Below the pieces are notes generated by a model. It was given only the letters and a program-made list of their open reading frames with translations, did not search any database and was not told the origin of the DNA. The position numbers and the translations under genes were made by a program. Shown in pieces: positions 1 through 8,446 of a DNA stretch of 64,000 bases. The first letter of the stretch is position 1. Each line of letters opens with the position of its first letter. Origin of the DNA: Streptomyces sp. WZ.A104 (GTDB lineage Bacteria; Actinomycetota; Actinomycetes; Streptomycetales; Streptomycetaceae); contig NZ_NWVL01000044.1 in the NCBI RefSeq assembly GCF_002382885.1, positions 1-64,000 on the forward strand, written 5' to 3'.

Positions 1-114
1 CCGGCCCCGGCCGCCGGCGCCCCCGCCCCCGTGGCGACCGTCCCGGGCCAGCGCCGCCCCGCCGCGCCCGCGCGGCTCTGGCAGGCGGTCTCCCGCTGGT
101 GGAACGGCTACTGA
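1..114 (+). CDS. C-terminal end of an unidentified protein (partial)
   Basis: The first frame is open from the window edge to a TGA at 112-114 and encodes the last 37 residues of a protein that starts outside the window. The tail is rich in Ala and Pro, then ends in a basic/aromatic segment, ARLWQAVSRWWNGY. No domain is visible, so no function is assigned. Codon positions show the G/C third-base bias of the neighbouring genes, and a strong hairpin follows at 177-223. Both support a real gene end. Confidence 0.5.
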   Translation, partial: PAPAAGAPAPVATVPGQRRPAAPARLWQAVSRWWNGY

Positions 115-176
115 ACCGCCGTTGACCACATCTGACGGCATCTGACCGCACCTGACTGCGTGTGGCCGCTTCCGGC

Positions 177-223
177 AGCGGCTGCCCCGGACCACACCAC
201 GCCCATGGTCCGGGGCAGCCGCT
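177..223 (+). terminator. 18 bp perfect hairpin, likely terminator
   Basis: Positions 177-194 are perfectly complementary to 206-223, with an 11-base loop. There is no T-run, as is usual for Streptomyces terminators. It lies between the partial upstream gene and the GH4 gene, so it probably ends upstream transcription. It precedes the chosen GH4 start at 288 by about 65 bp, so the GH4 promoter must lie close to that gene. Confidence 0.7.
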
Positions 224-287
224 GTCCTGCGCCGAGGGCGGGCGTGGCGGTGCCGCAGCGCCGGGCCTCCCCGTACCATCGAGCAGC

Positions 288-1634
288 GTGAAGCTGACGA
301 TTCTTGGCGGTGGCGGATTCCGGGTGCCTCTCGTGTACGGGGCCCTCCTCGGCGATCACGCCGAGGGCCGTGTCTCCCGCGTGACGCTGTACGACACCGA
401 CGCCGACCGGCTCACCGCCGTCGCCCGCGTCCTGGAGGAACAGGCGCGCGGCATCGCGGACGCCCCTGCCGTCGTCGCCACCGCGGAGTTGGACGAAGCC
501 CTGCGCGGCGCCGACTTCGTCTTCTCCGCGATCCGGGTCGGCGGCCTCGCCGGGCGCGCCGCTGACGAACGGGTGGCCCTGGAGGAGGGGGTGCTCGGCC
601 AGGAGACCGTCGGCGCCGGAGGCATCGCGTACGGGCTGCGCACCGTTCCCGTCGCCCTTGACCTCGCCCGGCGCATCGCCCGCCTCGCCCCGCACGCCTG
701 GGTCATCAACTTCACCAACCCGGCGGGCCTCGTCACCGAAGCCATGTCCCGGCATCTGGGCGACCGTGTCATCGGAATCTGCGACTCACCGGTCGGGCTC
801 GGGCGGCGCATCGCCCGCACCCTGGGAGCCGACCCGGAGCGCGCCTGGATCGACTACGCGGGCCTCAACCACCTCGGCTGGGTGCAGGGCCTGTACGTGG
901 ATGGGCGGGACGAACTGCCCCGGCTGCTCACCGATCCCGCGCTGCTCGAATCCTTCGAGGAGGGGCGGCTCTTCGGCGCCGACCTGCTCCGGTCCCTGGG
1001 CGCGATCCCCAACGAATACCTGCACTACTACTACTTTAACCGCGAAGCCGTCCGCGCCTACCAGGAGGCCGAACAGACCCGGGGCGCGTTCCTCCGCGAC
1101 CAGCAGGAGGGCTTCTACGCCCGGATGCGGGAGCCCGGCACCCCGGCCCTGGTCACGTGGGAGCGCACCCGTGCCGAACGCGAGGCCACCTACATGGCGG
1201 AGAACCGCGAGGTGGCCGGGGCGGGGGAGCGGGAGGAGAGCGACCTGGAGTCCGGCGGCTACGAACAGGTCGCGCTCGCCCTGATGCGGGCCGTCGCCCG
1301 CAACGAACGCACTTCGCTGATCCTCAACGTGCGCAACCGCACCACGCTCGCGGCGCTGGACGCCGAAGCGGTCGTCGAGGTGCCCTGCCTCGTCGACGCC
1401 AACGGGGCCCACCCGGTGGCCGTGACGCCGCTCCCGTACCACGCCGTCGGGCTCGTCACCGCGGTGAAGGCCGTGGAACGCGCGGTGTTGGAGGCGGCGG
1501 AGAGCGGCTCCCGCGCGGCGGCCGTACGGGCCTTCGCCCTGCATCCGCTCGTCGACTCCGTCGCGGCGGCCCGGCGGCTGGTCGAGCGGTACACCGAGGT
1601 CCATCCGGAGCTCGCCCGCTTCGACGGGATCTAG
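288..1634 (+). CDS. GH4 family 6-phospho-beta-glucosidase-like glycosidase
   Basis: Predicted glycoside hydrolase of family 4, an NAD- and metal-dependent family that cleaves (phospho)glycosides by a redox elimination mechanism. The protein is 448 residues, the usual GH4 length. The N-terminus has the dinucleotide-binding glycine run GGGGFRVP at residues 7-14. Further on are NFTNPAG (141-147), GICDSP with Cys165 (163-168), and GLNHLGW with His195 (192-198); Cys165 and His195 match the GH4 metal ligands. I chose GTG 288 because the NAD fold begins there. An in-frame ATG at 162 would add 42 unrelated residues and run through the terminator hairpin. No sugar transporter is adjacent, so the substrate is not known; 6-phospho-beta-glucoside is the best guess from the family. 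Confidence 0.9.
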   Translation: MKLTILGGGGFRVPLVYGALLGDHAEGRVSRVTLYDTDADRLTAVARVLEEQARGIADAPAVVATAELDEALRGADFVFSAIRVGGLAGRAADERVALEEGVLGQETVGAGGIAYGLRTVPVALDLARRIARLAPHAWVINFTNPAGLVTEAMSRHLGDRVIGICDSPVGLGRRIARTLGADPERAWIDYAGLNHLGWVQGLYVDGRDELPRLLTDPALLESFEEGRLFGADLLRSLGAIPNEYLHYYYFNREAVRAYQEAEQTRGAFLRDQQEGFYARMREPGTPALVTWERTRAEREATYMAENREVAGAGEREESDLESGGYEQVALALMRAVARNERTSLILNVRNRTTLAALDAEAVVEVPCLVDANGAHPVAVTPLPYHAVGLVTAVKAVERAVLEAAESGSRAAAVRAFALHPLVDSVAAARRLVERYTEVHPELARFDGI

Positions 1635-1650
1635 CCCGTGTCCGGGCTGC

Positions 1651-2091
1651 TCAGGGCGCGGAGACAGCCGTGGGCGCGGTGGCCGCGGTCCAGCTCGGAG
1701 CCACCCCGGTCACCTGGCAGACCATCAGGAAGAGCGGGATCGGCGGGGTGTACGGGGTGAGCGCGTCCGGCGAGTGGATCAGCCGGGGCCGCCCGGCGGG
1801 GACATCGGCGCCCCGCGCGTAGGTCACCTGCTCGGGCCAGTCCAGGTCCAGGTCCGAGCCCGCCGGGACGATCCACCACCAGCGGTCGGCGTCCGCGAAG
1901 ACGCAGCCGGTGCGCGGCAGATGCGACATCAGGCGGAAGCCGTGCCGCGCGGGAACGCCCACCGCGTCGCAGCCCAGGCTGGCCGACATCGAGGCGGGCA
2001 GCGCCAGCCGTACATGCCCGGTGCGGGCCTCCTCGGGAGCCGCCCGGTCCCGGTGCGTACCGCGCAGCCGGGACAGCGCGTTCCTCAGCAT
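1651..2091 (-). CDS. Conserved hypothetical protein of a regulatory cluster
   Basis: A 146-residue protein with no catalytic motif I recognise. It has a hydrophobic, Pro-rich C-terminal third. The start chosen is ATG 2091, in ATGCTGA overlapping the stop of the upstream ATP-binding protein gene, so the two are probably translationally coupled. An in-frame ATG at 2142 would overlap that gene by about 55 bases. Streptomyces often place such an unknown gene beside an anti-sigma-like ATPase and a divergent XRE/DUF397 pair. A role with that ATPase is inferred from position only. Confidence 0.65.
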   Translation of the reverse strand: MLRNALSRLRGTHRDRAAPEEARTGHVRLALPASMSASLGCDAVGVPARHGFRLMSHLPRTGCVFADADRWWWIVPAGSDLDLDWPEQVTYARGADVPAGRPRLIHSPDALTPYTPPIPLFLMVCQVTGVAPSWTAATAPTAVSAP

Positions 2092-2561
2092 GGCCGCTCC
2101 GTGCCGCACGGTCGCTTGGTGCTGTGCGGCAGTTCCGCCCACACGATGCGACCGGAGGAGTCCCCGGCGTCGTGCGACCCCCAGGAACTACTCATCGCGT
2201 CGACGAGGAGCAGACCGCGGCCGTGCTCGTCGTCGGAGGAGCGGCGCAGCCGGGGACCGTCGAGCCGGTGTCCCTGGTCCTGCACGGCTATCCGCAGCCG
2301 TCTGCCGAGGCAGCGCAGCTCGCACACCACCCGGGCGCTCGTCGTGTGGACGACCGCGTTGGTGACCAGCTCGGAGACGATGAGAACGGCCGCGTCGTAG
2401 GCGTCGCCGGTCAGCTTCCAGGCGTCCAGCCGGGCCCGTGCCAGCTGCCGGGCCCCGGCCACCGACCCGGGGTGCGCGGGCAGCGCGAAGCAGTAACGGA
2501 GCGCCTCCGTCCCGGGACTGAGGTCCATGAGCCGGGGGATGAGCGCACTGCCAGGTGCCAC
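2085..2561 (-). CDS. Anti-sigma-factor-like ATP-binding protein (HATPase_c, SpoIIAB/RsbW type)
   Basis: A 158-residue single-domain GHKL ATPase of the kind Streptomyces uses in large numbers as anti-sigma factors or partner-switching kinases. The N box is ELVTNAVVHT (about residues 65-74), the G1 box is VQDQGH, and the G2 box is GRGLLLVDAMSSSWG. These together identify the Bergerat ATP fold. There is no transmembrane or phosphoacceptor domain, so it should be cytoplasmic. ATG 2561 is used; a second ATG at 2528 is possible. It is divergent from the XRE/DUF397 pair at 2768-3864, an arrangement typical of whiJ-like clusters. Its protein partner is unknown. Confidence 0.88.
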   Translation of the reverse strand: MAPGSALIPRLMDLSPGTEALRYCFALPAHPGSVAGARQLARARLDAWKLTGDAYDAAVLIVSELVTNAVVHTTSARVVCELRCLGRRLRIAVQDQGHRLDGPRLRRSSDDEHGRGLLLVDAMSSSWGSHDAGDSSGRIVWAELPHSTKRPCGTERPC

Positions 2562-2767
2562 GACCGATTCCTCACAGTGGGGGCTGCGTCACGCTTCGTT
2601 CCCCCGGATGCGGGAGCGGGCATGACCGAGCGAACTGGTTCGGAAGTCAACTCTCCCCCCGACGCGGACACTTGGCAAGGGGCACTCTGAATTTTTCAGA
2701 GTGACTGTGTCGTTGGGGGCGCACGCGTGGCACACTGCTCGCAAAACAGCGCATGGGGAGGTCTGAA

Positions 2768-3628
2768 GTGAGCGAACCGCGGTCCGCCCCGACCGTGGGC
2801 CAGGTCGTTCTCGGCAAGCGCCTGCAAGATCTGCGCGAGCGCGTCGGCCTGACCCGTGATCAGGCGGCGAAGGTGCTGCGTGTCGCCCCCGCGACGATCC
2901 GCCGGATGGAGACGGCCGAGGTCGGGCTGAAGATCCCCTACGTCCAGCTGCTGCTGAAGGCGTACGGTGTCGCCGACCCCGAGGCCGAGGCCTTCGTCGA
3001 GCTGGCCGAGGAGGCGAACAAGCCCGGCTGGTGGCAACGCTTCCACGACGTCCTGCCCGACTGGTTCAGCATGTACGTCAGTCTGGAGGGCGCCGCGAGC
3101 CTGCTGCGCATGTACGAGCCGCACTTCGTCCCCGGACTGCTCCAGACCGAGGACTACGCGCGCTCCGTGATGCGCACCGGGGCGGTCGGCCAGACCAGAC
3201 CCGAGGACATCGAGCGCCATGTGGCGCTGCGCATGGAACGGCAGTCCCTGCTGGTCAAGGACGAGGCGCCCAAGTTGTGGGTGATCATGGACGAGACCGT
3301 CCTGCGGCGTCCCGTCGGCAGCCCCGAGGCGATGCGCGGACAGGCCGACAAGCTGCTCGAAGCCACCGAGCTGCCCCATGTCACCTTGCAGATCGCGGAG
3401 TTCGCGACCGGCCATCACCCTGGGACGTACGGGCCGTTCGTCCTCTTCCGGTTCGCCGTGCCCGAACTCCCCGACATGGTCTACAGCGAGTACCTGACCG
3501 GGGCGGTCTACTTCGACGCCCGTCCCGAGGTGGCCTCCTACCTGGAGGTCATGGACCGCATGGCGGCGCAGGCCGCAACCGTACAACGCACGAAGGAAAT
3601 CCTTTGGGACTTCCGCAAGGAGCTGTGA
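2768..3628 (+). CDS. XRE-family transcriptional regulator (HTH plus DUF5753)
   Basis: A 286-residue DNA-binding regulator. Residues about 10-65 form an XRE helix-turn-helix (LTRDQAAKVLRVAPATIRRME). The remainder is the C-terminal DUF5753 ligand or partner domain, with the typical FVPGLLQTEDYAR and PGTYGPFVLFRF signatures. GTG 2768 is preferred over ATG 2753 because a GGGGAGG ribosome site (2756-2762) sits 5 bases before it. The gene overlaps the DUF397 gene by one base (TGATG), so the two are co-translated. In the whiJ family such regulators act in development and are modulated by the DUF397 partner; that role here is inferred. Confidence 0.9.
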   Translation: MSEPRSAPTVGQVVLGKRLQDLRERVGLTRDQAAKVLRVAPATIRRMETAEVGLKIPYVQLLLKAYGVADPEAEAFVELAEEANKPGWWQRFHDVLPDWFSMYVSLEGAASLLRMYEPHFVPGLLQTEDYARSVMRTGAVGQTRPEDIERHVALRMERQSLLVKDEAPKLWVIMDETVLRRPVGSPEAMRGQADKLLEATELPHVTLQIAEFATGHHPGTYGPFVLFRFAVPELPDMVYSEYLTGAVYFDARPEVASYLEVMDRMAAQAATVQRTKEILWDFRKEL

Positions 3629-3864
3629 TGAACCACATATACAACGGCATGCCGGCCGGTGATCTCGGCTCCGAAGGCTGGTACAAGCCGTGGAGCGGCG
3701 GCAACGGCGGTAACTGCGTCGAGGCCATGAAGCTGGCGGACGGCCGGGTCGCGGTGCGTCAGTCCGCCGACCCGGACGGTCCAGCCCTCATCTACTCCAA
3801 CGGCGAGATCGCCGCGTTCATCCAGGGCGCCAAGGCGGGCCAGGCGGATTTCCTTCTCACCTGA
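3628..3864 (+). CDS. DUF397 domain protein
   Basis: A 78-residue DUF397 protein, the customary small partner of XRE/DUF5753 regulators in Streptomyces. The core has WYKPWSGGNGGNCVEA near residue 20 and a central VAVRQSADPDGPALIY strand, both typical of the family. The start ATG shares its A with the TGA of the upstream gene and has an AAGGAG site at 3617-3622. It probably binds the upstream regulator and counteracts it, as proposed for whiJ-type pairs; nothing in the sequence proves this. Confidence 0.88.
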   Translation: MNHIYNGMPAGDLGSEGWYKPWSGGNGGNCVEAMKLADGRVAVRQSADPDGPALIYSNGEIAAFIQGAKAGQADFLLT

Positions 3865-4013
3865 GGCCCTCGCCGCATATCCTGTCCGGGCCCCGAAGGA
3901 CCCGGCCTGACAGGGCACTTGGGCACGACCCAGCAGAGTTGTTCGTCAGCCCTCCCGATCCTTCTGATCTTCCTGATCGTCGACGTACGGACCCCCAACC
4001 CACGGAGCGAGCC

Positions 4014-4823
4014 ATGGCCGGGCAAGAACCCCACTCCATCGAGATCGACACCAGCAAGCCGCATCCGGCCCGGATGTACGACTGGTTCCTCGGCGGCAAG
4101 GACAATTACCCGGTCGACGAGGACATGGCGCGCCAGCTCCTCAAGCTGGACGCGCGCGGCCGCGACATGGCGCGGGTGAACCGGGCGTTCATGCACCGGG
4201 CCACCCGCTGGCTCGCCGAGAACGGGGTGCGCCAGTTCCTGGACATCGGCACAGGCATTCCCACCGAGCCGAATCTCCACCAGATCGCCCAGCGGACCGC
4301 CCCCGACGCCCGCATCGTCTACTGCGACAACGACCCGATCGTCCTCGCCCACGCGGCGGCCCTGCTGCGCTCCACCCCCGAGGGCGCCACCGAGTACATA
4401 CAGGCCGATGCCCGCAAGCCCGAGAGCATCCTGGCCGAGGCGGGCAGGATCCTGGACTTCGACCAGCCGATCGCCCTGTCCCTGCTGGCCCTGCTGCACT
4501 TCATTGACGACGAGGACGGCGCGGGCGACCTGGTCGACAAGCTCGTCGAGCAGCTTCCCTCCGGCAGCTATCTGGTGCTCTCGCACACCACCGGTGACTT
4601 CAACCCGGAGGGCGCGGCGCAGGCACGCGCCATGTACAAGGAGCGCGGGATGACCCTGCGCCCCCGTTCGCGCGCCGAGCTCACCGCGTTCTTCGACGGC
4701 CTCGAACTGGTCGAGCCCGGAGTCTCGCTCTCCGCCGACTGGCACCCCGAGCTGGGCGAGGTCATCGACGTCCTCGGCGACGACCCGATTCCGGGCTACG
4801 CGGGCGTAGCGCGCAAGGTCTGA
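4014..4823 (+). CDS. SAM-dependent methyltransferase (PF04672 / DUF574 family)
   Basis: A 269-residue predicted S-adenosylmethionine methyltransferase of the actinobacterial PF04672 family. Typical features are HPARMYDWFLGGKDNYPVD near the N-terminus, the SAM motif FLDIGTGIPT, VYCDNDPIV for the adenine/ribose acidic residue, and ALSLLALLHFIDD. ATG 4014 follows a GGAG site at 4003-4006 and matches the family N-terminus; an upstream in-frame ATG at 3939 would add 25 unlikely residues. The substrate is unknown for most of the family. The gene is followed at once by a perfect hairpin. Confidence 0.88.
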   Translation: MAGQEPHSIEIDTSKPHPARMYDWFLGGKDNYPVDEDMARQLLKLDARGRDMARVNRAFMHRATRWLAENGVRQFLDIGTGIPTEPNLHQIAQRTAPDARIVYCDNDPIVLAHAAALLRSTPEGATEYIQADARKPESILAEAGRILDFDQPIALSLLALLHFIDDEDGAGDLVDKLVEQLPSGSYLVLSHTTGDFNPEGAAQARAMYKERGMTLRPRSRAELTAFFDGLELVEPGVSLSADWHPELGEVIDVLGDDPIPGYAGVARKV

Positions 4824-4825
4824 GT

Positions 4826-4868
4826 GCTCCGCCCCGCCCCGCGCGACGTACGCGGGGCGGGGCGGAGC
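4826..4868 (+). terminator. 18 bp perfect GC hairpin terminator
   Basis: Positions 4826-4843 pair perfectly with 4851-4868 around a 7-base loop. The first arm begins 3 bases after the methyltransferase stop codon. The stem is almost entirely G/C with no T-run, as expected of an actinobacterial terminator. Confidence 0.75.
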
Positions 4869-4899
4869 GTGTCACGGGCGCCCGCGTCACAATGGACCC

Positions 4900-5331
4900 A
4901 TGTCACGACGCACCTCCCGGCCCCGGGTCGCCGCCCCGCGGATCACGCCCGCGGCCCCCTGCCCCTGCGGCCTGCCCACGACGTACGGGGACTGCTGCGG
5001 CCGCTTCCACTCCGGCACCGCCGCCGCTCCGACCTGCGAGGCCCTGATGCGCTCCCGGTACGCGGCCTTCGTCGTCCAGGACGCGGCGTACCTGCTGCGC
5101 ACCTGGCACCCGGAGACCCGGCCGCCCGCCGTGGACTTCGACCCCGCGCTGCGCTGGACGGGGCTGGAGATCCTGGACACCACCGAGGGCAGCGCCTTCC
5201 ACACCACCGGGACGGTCACCTTCCGCGCCCACTACACCGACGACGGTCGCCCCGACTCCCTCCACGAGAAGAGCCGCTTCACCCGCCACGAGGGCGCCTG
5301 GGTCTACGCGACGGCGGTCTTCGTCGACTGA
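4900..5331 (+). CDS. YchJ/UPF0225 family protein
   Basis: A 143-residue protein of the YchJ (UPF0225) family. The N-terminal PCPCGLPTTYGDCCGRFHSG is the SEC-C-like Cys cluster (CxC...CC), expected to bind zinc. The MRSRYAAFVVQDAAYLLRTWHP segment and the later NTF2-like beta half (ALRWTGLEILDT, FRAHYTDDG, SRFTRHEGAWVYA) are characteristic. The cellular role of YchJ proteins is unknown. It is convergent with the efflux gene at 5369, with only 37 bases between the stops. Confidence 0.9.
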   Translation: MSRRTSRPRVAAPRITPAAPCPCGLPTTYGDCCGRFHSGTAAAPTCEALMRSRYAAFVVQDAAYLLRTWHPETRPPAVDFDPALRWTGLEILDTTEGSAFHTTGTVTFRAHYTDDGRPDSLHEKSRFTRHEGAWVYATAVFVD

Positions 5332-5368
5332 TTCGGCCCGCGCGGTCGGCCCTGTTCACCCGGCAGTC

Positions 5369-7462
5369 TCAGGCCGGGGCCCCCACCCGCGTCGAGCCGC
5401 CGGGGTTCGGCGCCGGGGACAGCTCCTGGGCCAGGTCCTCCGCCAGCAGGCGCTTGGCGATCATGTCCACCGTGGCCCGGAGCTGACGGTCGTCCGGGCG
5501 GGCACCGTCCTCCGCCAGGCGCTCGTTGAGCCAGCGGCCCCAGGCGTCGGAGATCACCGCCGCCTCGCGCCGGCCCGCCGCCGTGTGCGAGAAGAGCCGC
5601 CCGTCCCCCGTCAGATAGCCCTCCTCGATCATCCGGTCGAAGACGGGCACCAGGACCTCCGGCGGGATGCGGTGCCGGGCCGCGATCAGCCCGAGGCCCG
5701 CGTGGCCGACCATCCGGGTGAACAGGTCCACCTGCATCACCGCCCAGGCCCCCGCCATGTCGAGGCGGGTGTCGGATCCGGCGACGATCCGGCGCGCCGT
5801 CTCCGGAGCGGCGCCGTGCAGGATCTTGGCCACCGAGATCTCAAGAAGCATCTCCGAGTCGCCGCTGCCGGGCTGGGCGAAGCCCTCGCCCATGTCCGTC
5901 GAGGAGAGCCGCGCCGAGTCCCGCAGCTTCACCTCCTTGAGGAACAGCGCGACGACAAAGCCGATCAGCGCCACGGGGACCGTCCACAGGAACACCGTGT
6001 GCAGCGTCTGCGCGTACGCCTGCGCCAGCGGCTCCGCCTGGGCGGCGGGCAGCGCGTGCAGCGCCTGCGGGCTCTGCGAGGCGCCGATCAGCGCCGCCGG
6101 GTCGCCGCCCGCCGCGACCGCCTGCGCGACCCCGTCGGCGAGATTGGGCTTGAGCGCGTTGACGTAGATCGTGCCGAACACCGCCGTGCCGAAGGCGCTG
6201 CCGAGCGTACGGAAGAACGTCACGCCCGAGGTCGCCGTACCCAGGTCCGCGTAGTCGACGGTGTTCTGCACGGCGATCGTCAGCACCTGCATGGCCAGCC
6301 CGATGCCGAGTCCCAGGATCACCATGTACAGCGACTCCAGCCACACCCCGCTCTCCGGCCCCATCCGGGAGAGGAGGAACAGCCCGGCCGCCATGACCAG
6401 CGTGCCGACGATGGGGAAGAGGCGGTAGCGGCCGGTCTTGCTCACCACATTGCCACTGAAGATCGAGGCGACCAGCAGACCGACGACCAGCGGCAGGGTC
6501 CGCACGCCCGAGAGCGTCGCCGAGTCCCCGTCCACGTACTGGAGGTAGGTCGGCAGGAAGATCATCGAGCCGAGCATCGCGAAGCCCACGATGAAGCTGA
6601 GGATCGAGCAGACCGTGAACACCGGGTTCCGGAACAGCCGCATCGGCAGCATCGGTTCCTTGGCCCGCCGCTCCACCAGGCAGAAGAGGGTCAGGGCGAT
6701 CAGCCCGCCGATGAAGAGGCCGATGATGACGGACGAGCCCCAGGCGTACTCGTTGCCGCCCCAGCTCGTCGCCAGGATCAGCGCGCTCGCCCCGACGGCG
6801 ACCAGCGCGATACCGGCGTAGTCGATGACCGGCCGTCCCGCCGCCTTCAGCGACGGAATGTTCCGGGCGGCCGCGATCACCACCACGATGGCGATCGGTA
6901 CGTTGACGTAGAACGCCCACCGCCAGGTCAGATGGTCGGTGAACAGCCCGCCGAGCAGCGGTCCGATCACCGTCGAGATGCCGAAGACCGCACCGATCGC
7001 ACCCTGGTACTTGCCCCGTTCGCGCAGCGGGATCACATCCGCGATCAGCGCCATCGACGTGACCATGAGCCCGCCCGCGCCGACGCCCTGCATACCGCGC
7101 CAGATGATCAGCAGCAGCATGTCCGAGGCGAGACCGCACAGGAACGATCCGGTGATGAAGATGATCGCGGAGATCTGGAAGATCAGCTTCCGCCCGAACA
7201 GGTCGCCGAACTTGCCGACCAGCACGGTCGCCACCGTCTCCGCCAGCAGATACGCCGTGACCACCCACGACATGTGCTCGGCGCCGCCCAGCTCCGAGAC
7301 GATCGTGGGAAGGGCCGTGCCGACGATCGTCTGGTCCAGGGCCGCCAGCAGCATGCCGAGCACGATCGTGGTGAAGATGATGTTCCGGCGCCGCCGGTCG
7401 AGGACGGGCGGCGGCGCGGCGGCACTCTGCGCGGCGGGGGCTTGCTCGCTGGCAGTGGTCAC
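5369..7462 (-). CDS. DHA2-family MFS drug efflux transporter with C-terminal winged-helix-like extension
   Basis: A 697-residue proton-driven multidrug exporter of the 14-helix DHA2 (EmrB/QacA) type. Residues about 25-520 are the membrane part, with LAALDQTIVGTALPTI in helix 1, the motif A loop GKFGDLFGRK, and the exporter motif C in FGISTVIGPLLGGLF. After the last helix about 170 further residues follow. Their IPPEVLVPVFDRMIEEGYL and LFSHTAAGRREAAVI segments resemble a MarR-like winged helix. The start is GTG 7462, with GAGGGTG upstream. Most DHA2 pumps are about 500 residues, so the cytoplasmic tail is unusual, though I recall similar Streptomyces proteins. Substrates are not predictable. 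Confidence 0.88.
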   Translation of the reverse strand: MTTASEQAPAAQSAAAPPPVLDRRRRNIIFTTIVLGMLLAALDQTIVGTALPTIVSELGGAEHMSWVVTAYLLAETVATVLVGKFGDLFGRKLIFQISAIIFITGSFLCGLASDMLLLIIWRGMQGVGAGGLMVTSMALIADVIPLRERGKYQGAIGAVFGISTVIGPLLGGLFTDHLTWRWAFYVNVPIAIVVVIAAARNIPSLKAAGRPVIDYAGIALVAVGASALILATSWGGNEYAWGSSVIIGLFIGGLIALTLFCLVERRAKEPMLPMRLFRNPVFTVCSILSFIVGFAMLGSMIFLPTYLQYVDGDSATLSGVRTLPLVVGLLVASIFSGNVVSKTGRYRLFPIVGTLVMAAGLFLLSRMGPESGVWLESLYMVILGLGIGLAMQVLTIAVQNTVDYADLGTATSGVTFFRTLGSAFGTAVFGTIYVNALKPNLADGVAQAVAAGGDPAALIGASQSPQALHALPAAQAEPLAQAYAQTLHTVFLWTVPVALIGFVVALFLKEVKLRDSARLSSTDMGEGFAQPGSGDSEMLLEISVAKILHGAAPETARRIVAGSDTRLDMAGAWAVMQVDLFTRMVGHAGLGLIAARHRIPPEVLVPVFDRMIEEGYLTGDGRLFSHTAAGRREAAVISDAWGRWLNERLAEDGARPDDRQLRATVDMIAKRLLAEDLAQELSPAPNPGGSTRVGAPA

Positions 7463-7519
7463 GTCTGCACCCTCACACCGGCCCCCGCCGCCCGCATGCG
7501 GGGACAGTCCGGACGGGGG

Positions 7520-8374
7520 TCAGCCGGTCAGCGAGAGGACCGACTCCGTCAGCCGCGCCATGAACGCCTCCCGGACGTCCTCGCCCACGCGGTCGAGCGA
7601 CAGATACGGATTCAGGTCCTCCAGTTCCACGAGGAGCAGAGCACGCTCCGCCGTACGGCAGGCGTCGACCCGCTGGATGCCGTGCGTAAGGGTGTTCCAG
7701 TCGATGAAGCGCCGGGCGAACGCAAGATCCTCGGCGCTCGCCGCGTACGGCTCCAGCACCCATCGCCGATCCGGGTCCGGCGCGTACAGCGCGTACTGGA
7801 AGTCGTGGTCGACGAAGTAGAAGGACACCTCGTAGCGGAAGGCGATCCTCGGCTGGACGAGGAGGGAGCCCTCGGCCGCCTCCGCCAGCTCGGCGCGGAC
7901 CGCGTCCCCCGGGACGAACCGCAGCCCGACCGAGTCCGCGCCCAGCTTCGGCTTGACCACGTACTCCGTGACCTCCGGCAGCGACGCCAGATCCGCCTCC
8001 CGGTCCACCGTGGGAATCACCGGGAACCCGGCCCGGCTCAGCTCCACCAGGTACTCCTTGCCCGCCATGTCGCCGCGACCGCCCAGCGGGTTGTAGACCG
8101 GCACGCGCAGCTCCAGGGCCCGCGCGCGGAACGCGTCGTACGCCTCCTGATAGTGCAGCACGGGCCCGCTGTTGCGTACGAGGGCGATGTCGAAACGTTC
8201 CAGCAGCGCGGCCGCGTCCCGGGGATGGCACAGGGCCACGTCGAACGCCCCGCGCAGCCGGGAGGCCAGGAAGATGTCCTCGTCGCAGTAGCGCCGCCCC
8301 CGTGCCTCGTACGCGAGATCGGTGACGAGGAGCAGAGAGGGGCGGCGGGAGCCTGCGGGGGAGGCGGCGGTCAT
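7520..8374 (-). CDS. ATP-grasp-type protein
   Basis: A 284-residue predicted ATP-grasp ligase. An N-terminal segment (LLLVTDLAYEARGRRYCDEDIFLASRL) is followed by the central ATP-grasp subdomain with VIPTVDREADLASLP, the lysine-bearing strand EYVVKPKLGADSVGLRF and LLVQPRI. The C-terminal metal and nucleotide site is ERALLLVELEDLNPYLSLD. The chemistry is presumably carboxylate activation and ligation to an amine, but the substrate is not evident. ATG 8374 has GGGAGA upstream. It lies between the efflux gene and the small gene at 8447, all on the same strand, so a three-gene operon is plausible. Confidence 0.75.
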   Translation of the reverse strand: MTAASPAGSRRPSLLLVTDLAYEARGRRYCDEDIFLASRLRGAFDVALCHPRDAAALLERFDIALVRNSGPVLHYQEAYDAFRARALELRVPVYNPLGGRGDMAGKEYLVELSRAGFPVIPTVDREADLASLPEVTEYVVKPKLGADSVGLRFVPGDAVRAELAEAAEGSLLVQPRIAFRYEVSFYFVDHDFQYALYAPDPDRRWVLEPYAASAEDLAFARRFIDWNTLTHGIQRVDACRTAERALLLVELEDLNPYLSLDRVGEDVREAFMARLTESVLSLTG

Positions 8375-8446
8375 GGGATCTCCCGGAAGTGGGGACGTGT
8401 ACGTGCCGTCACTATCCCCGATGGCCCGGCCGGCCCGGCCGCAGGG

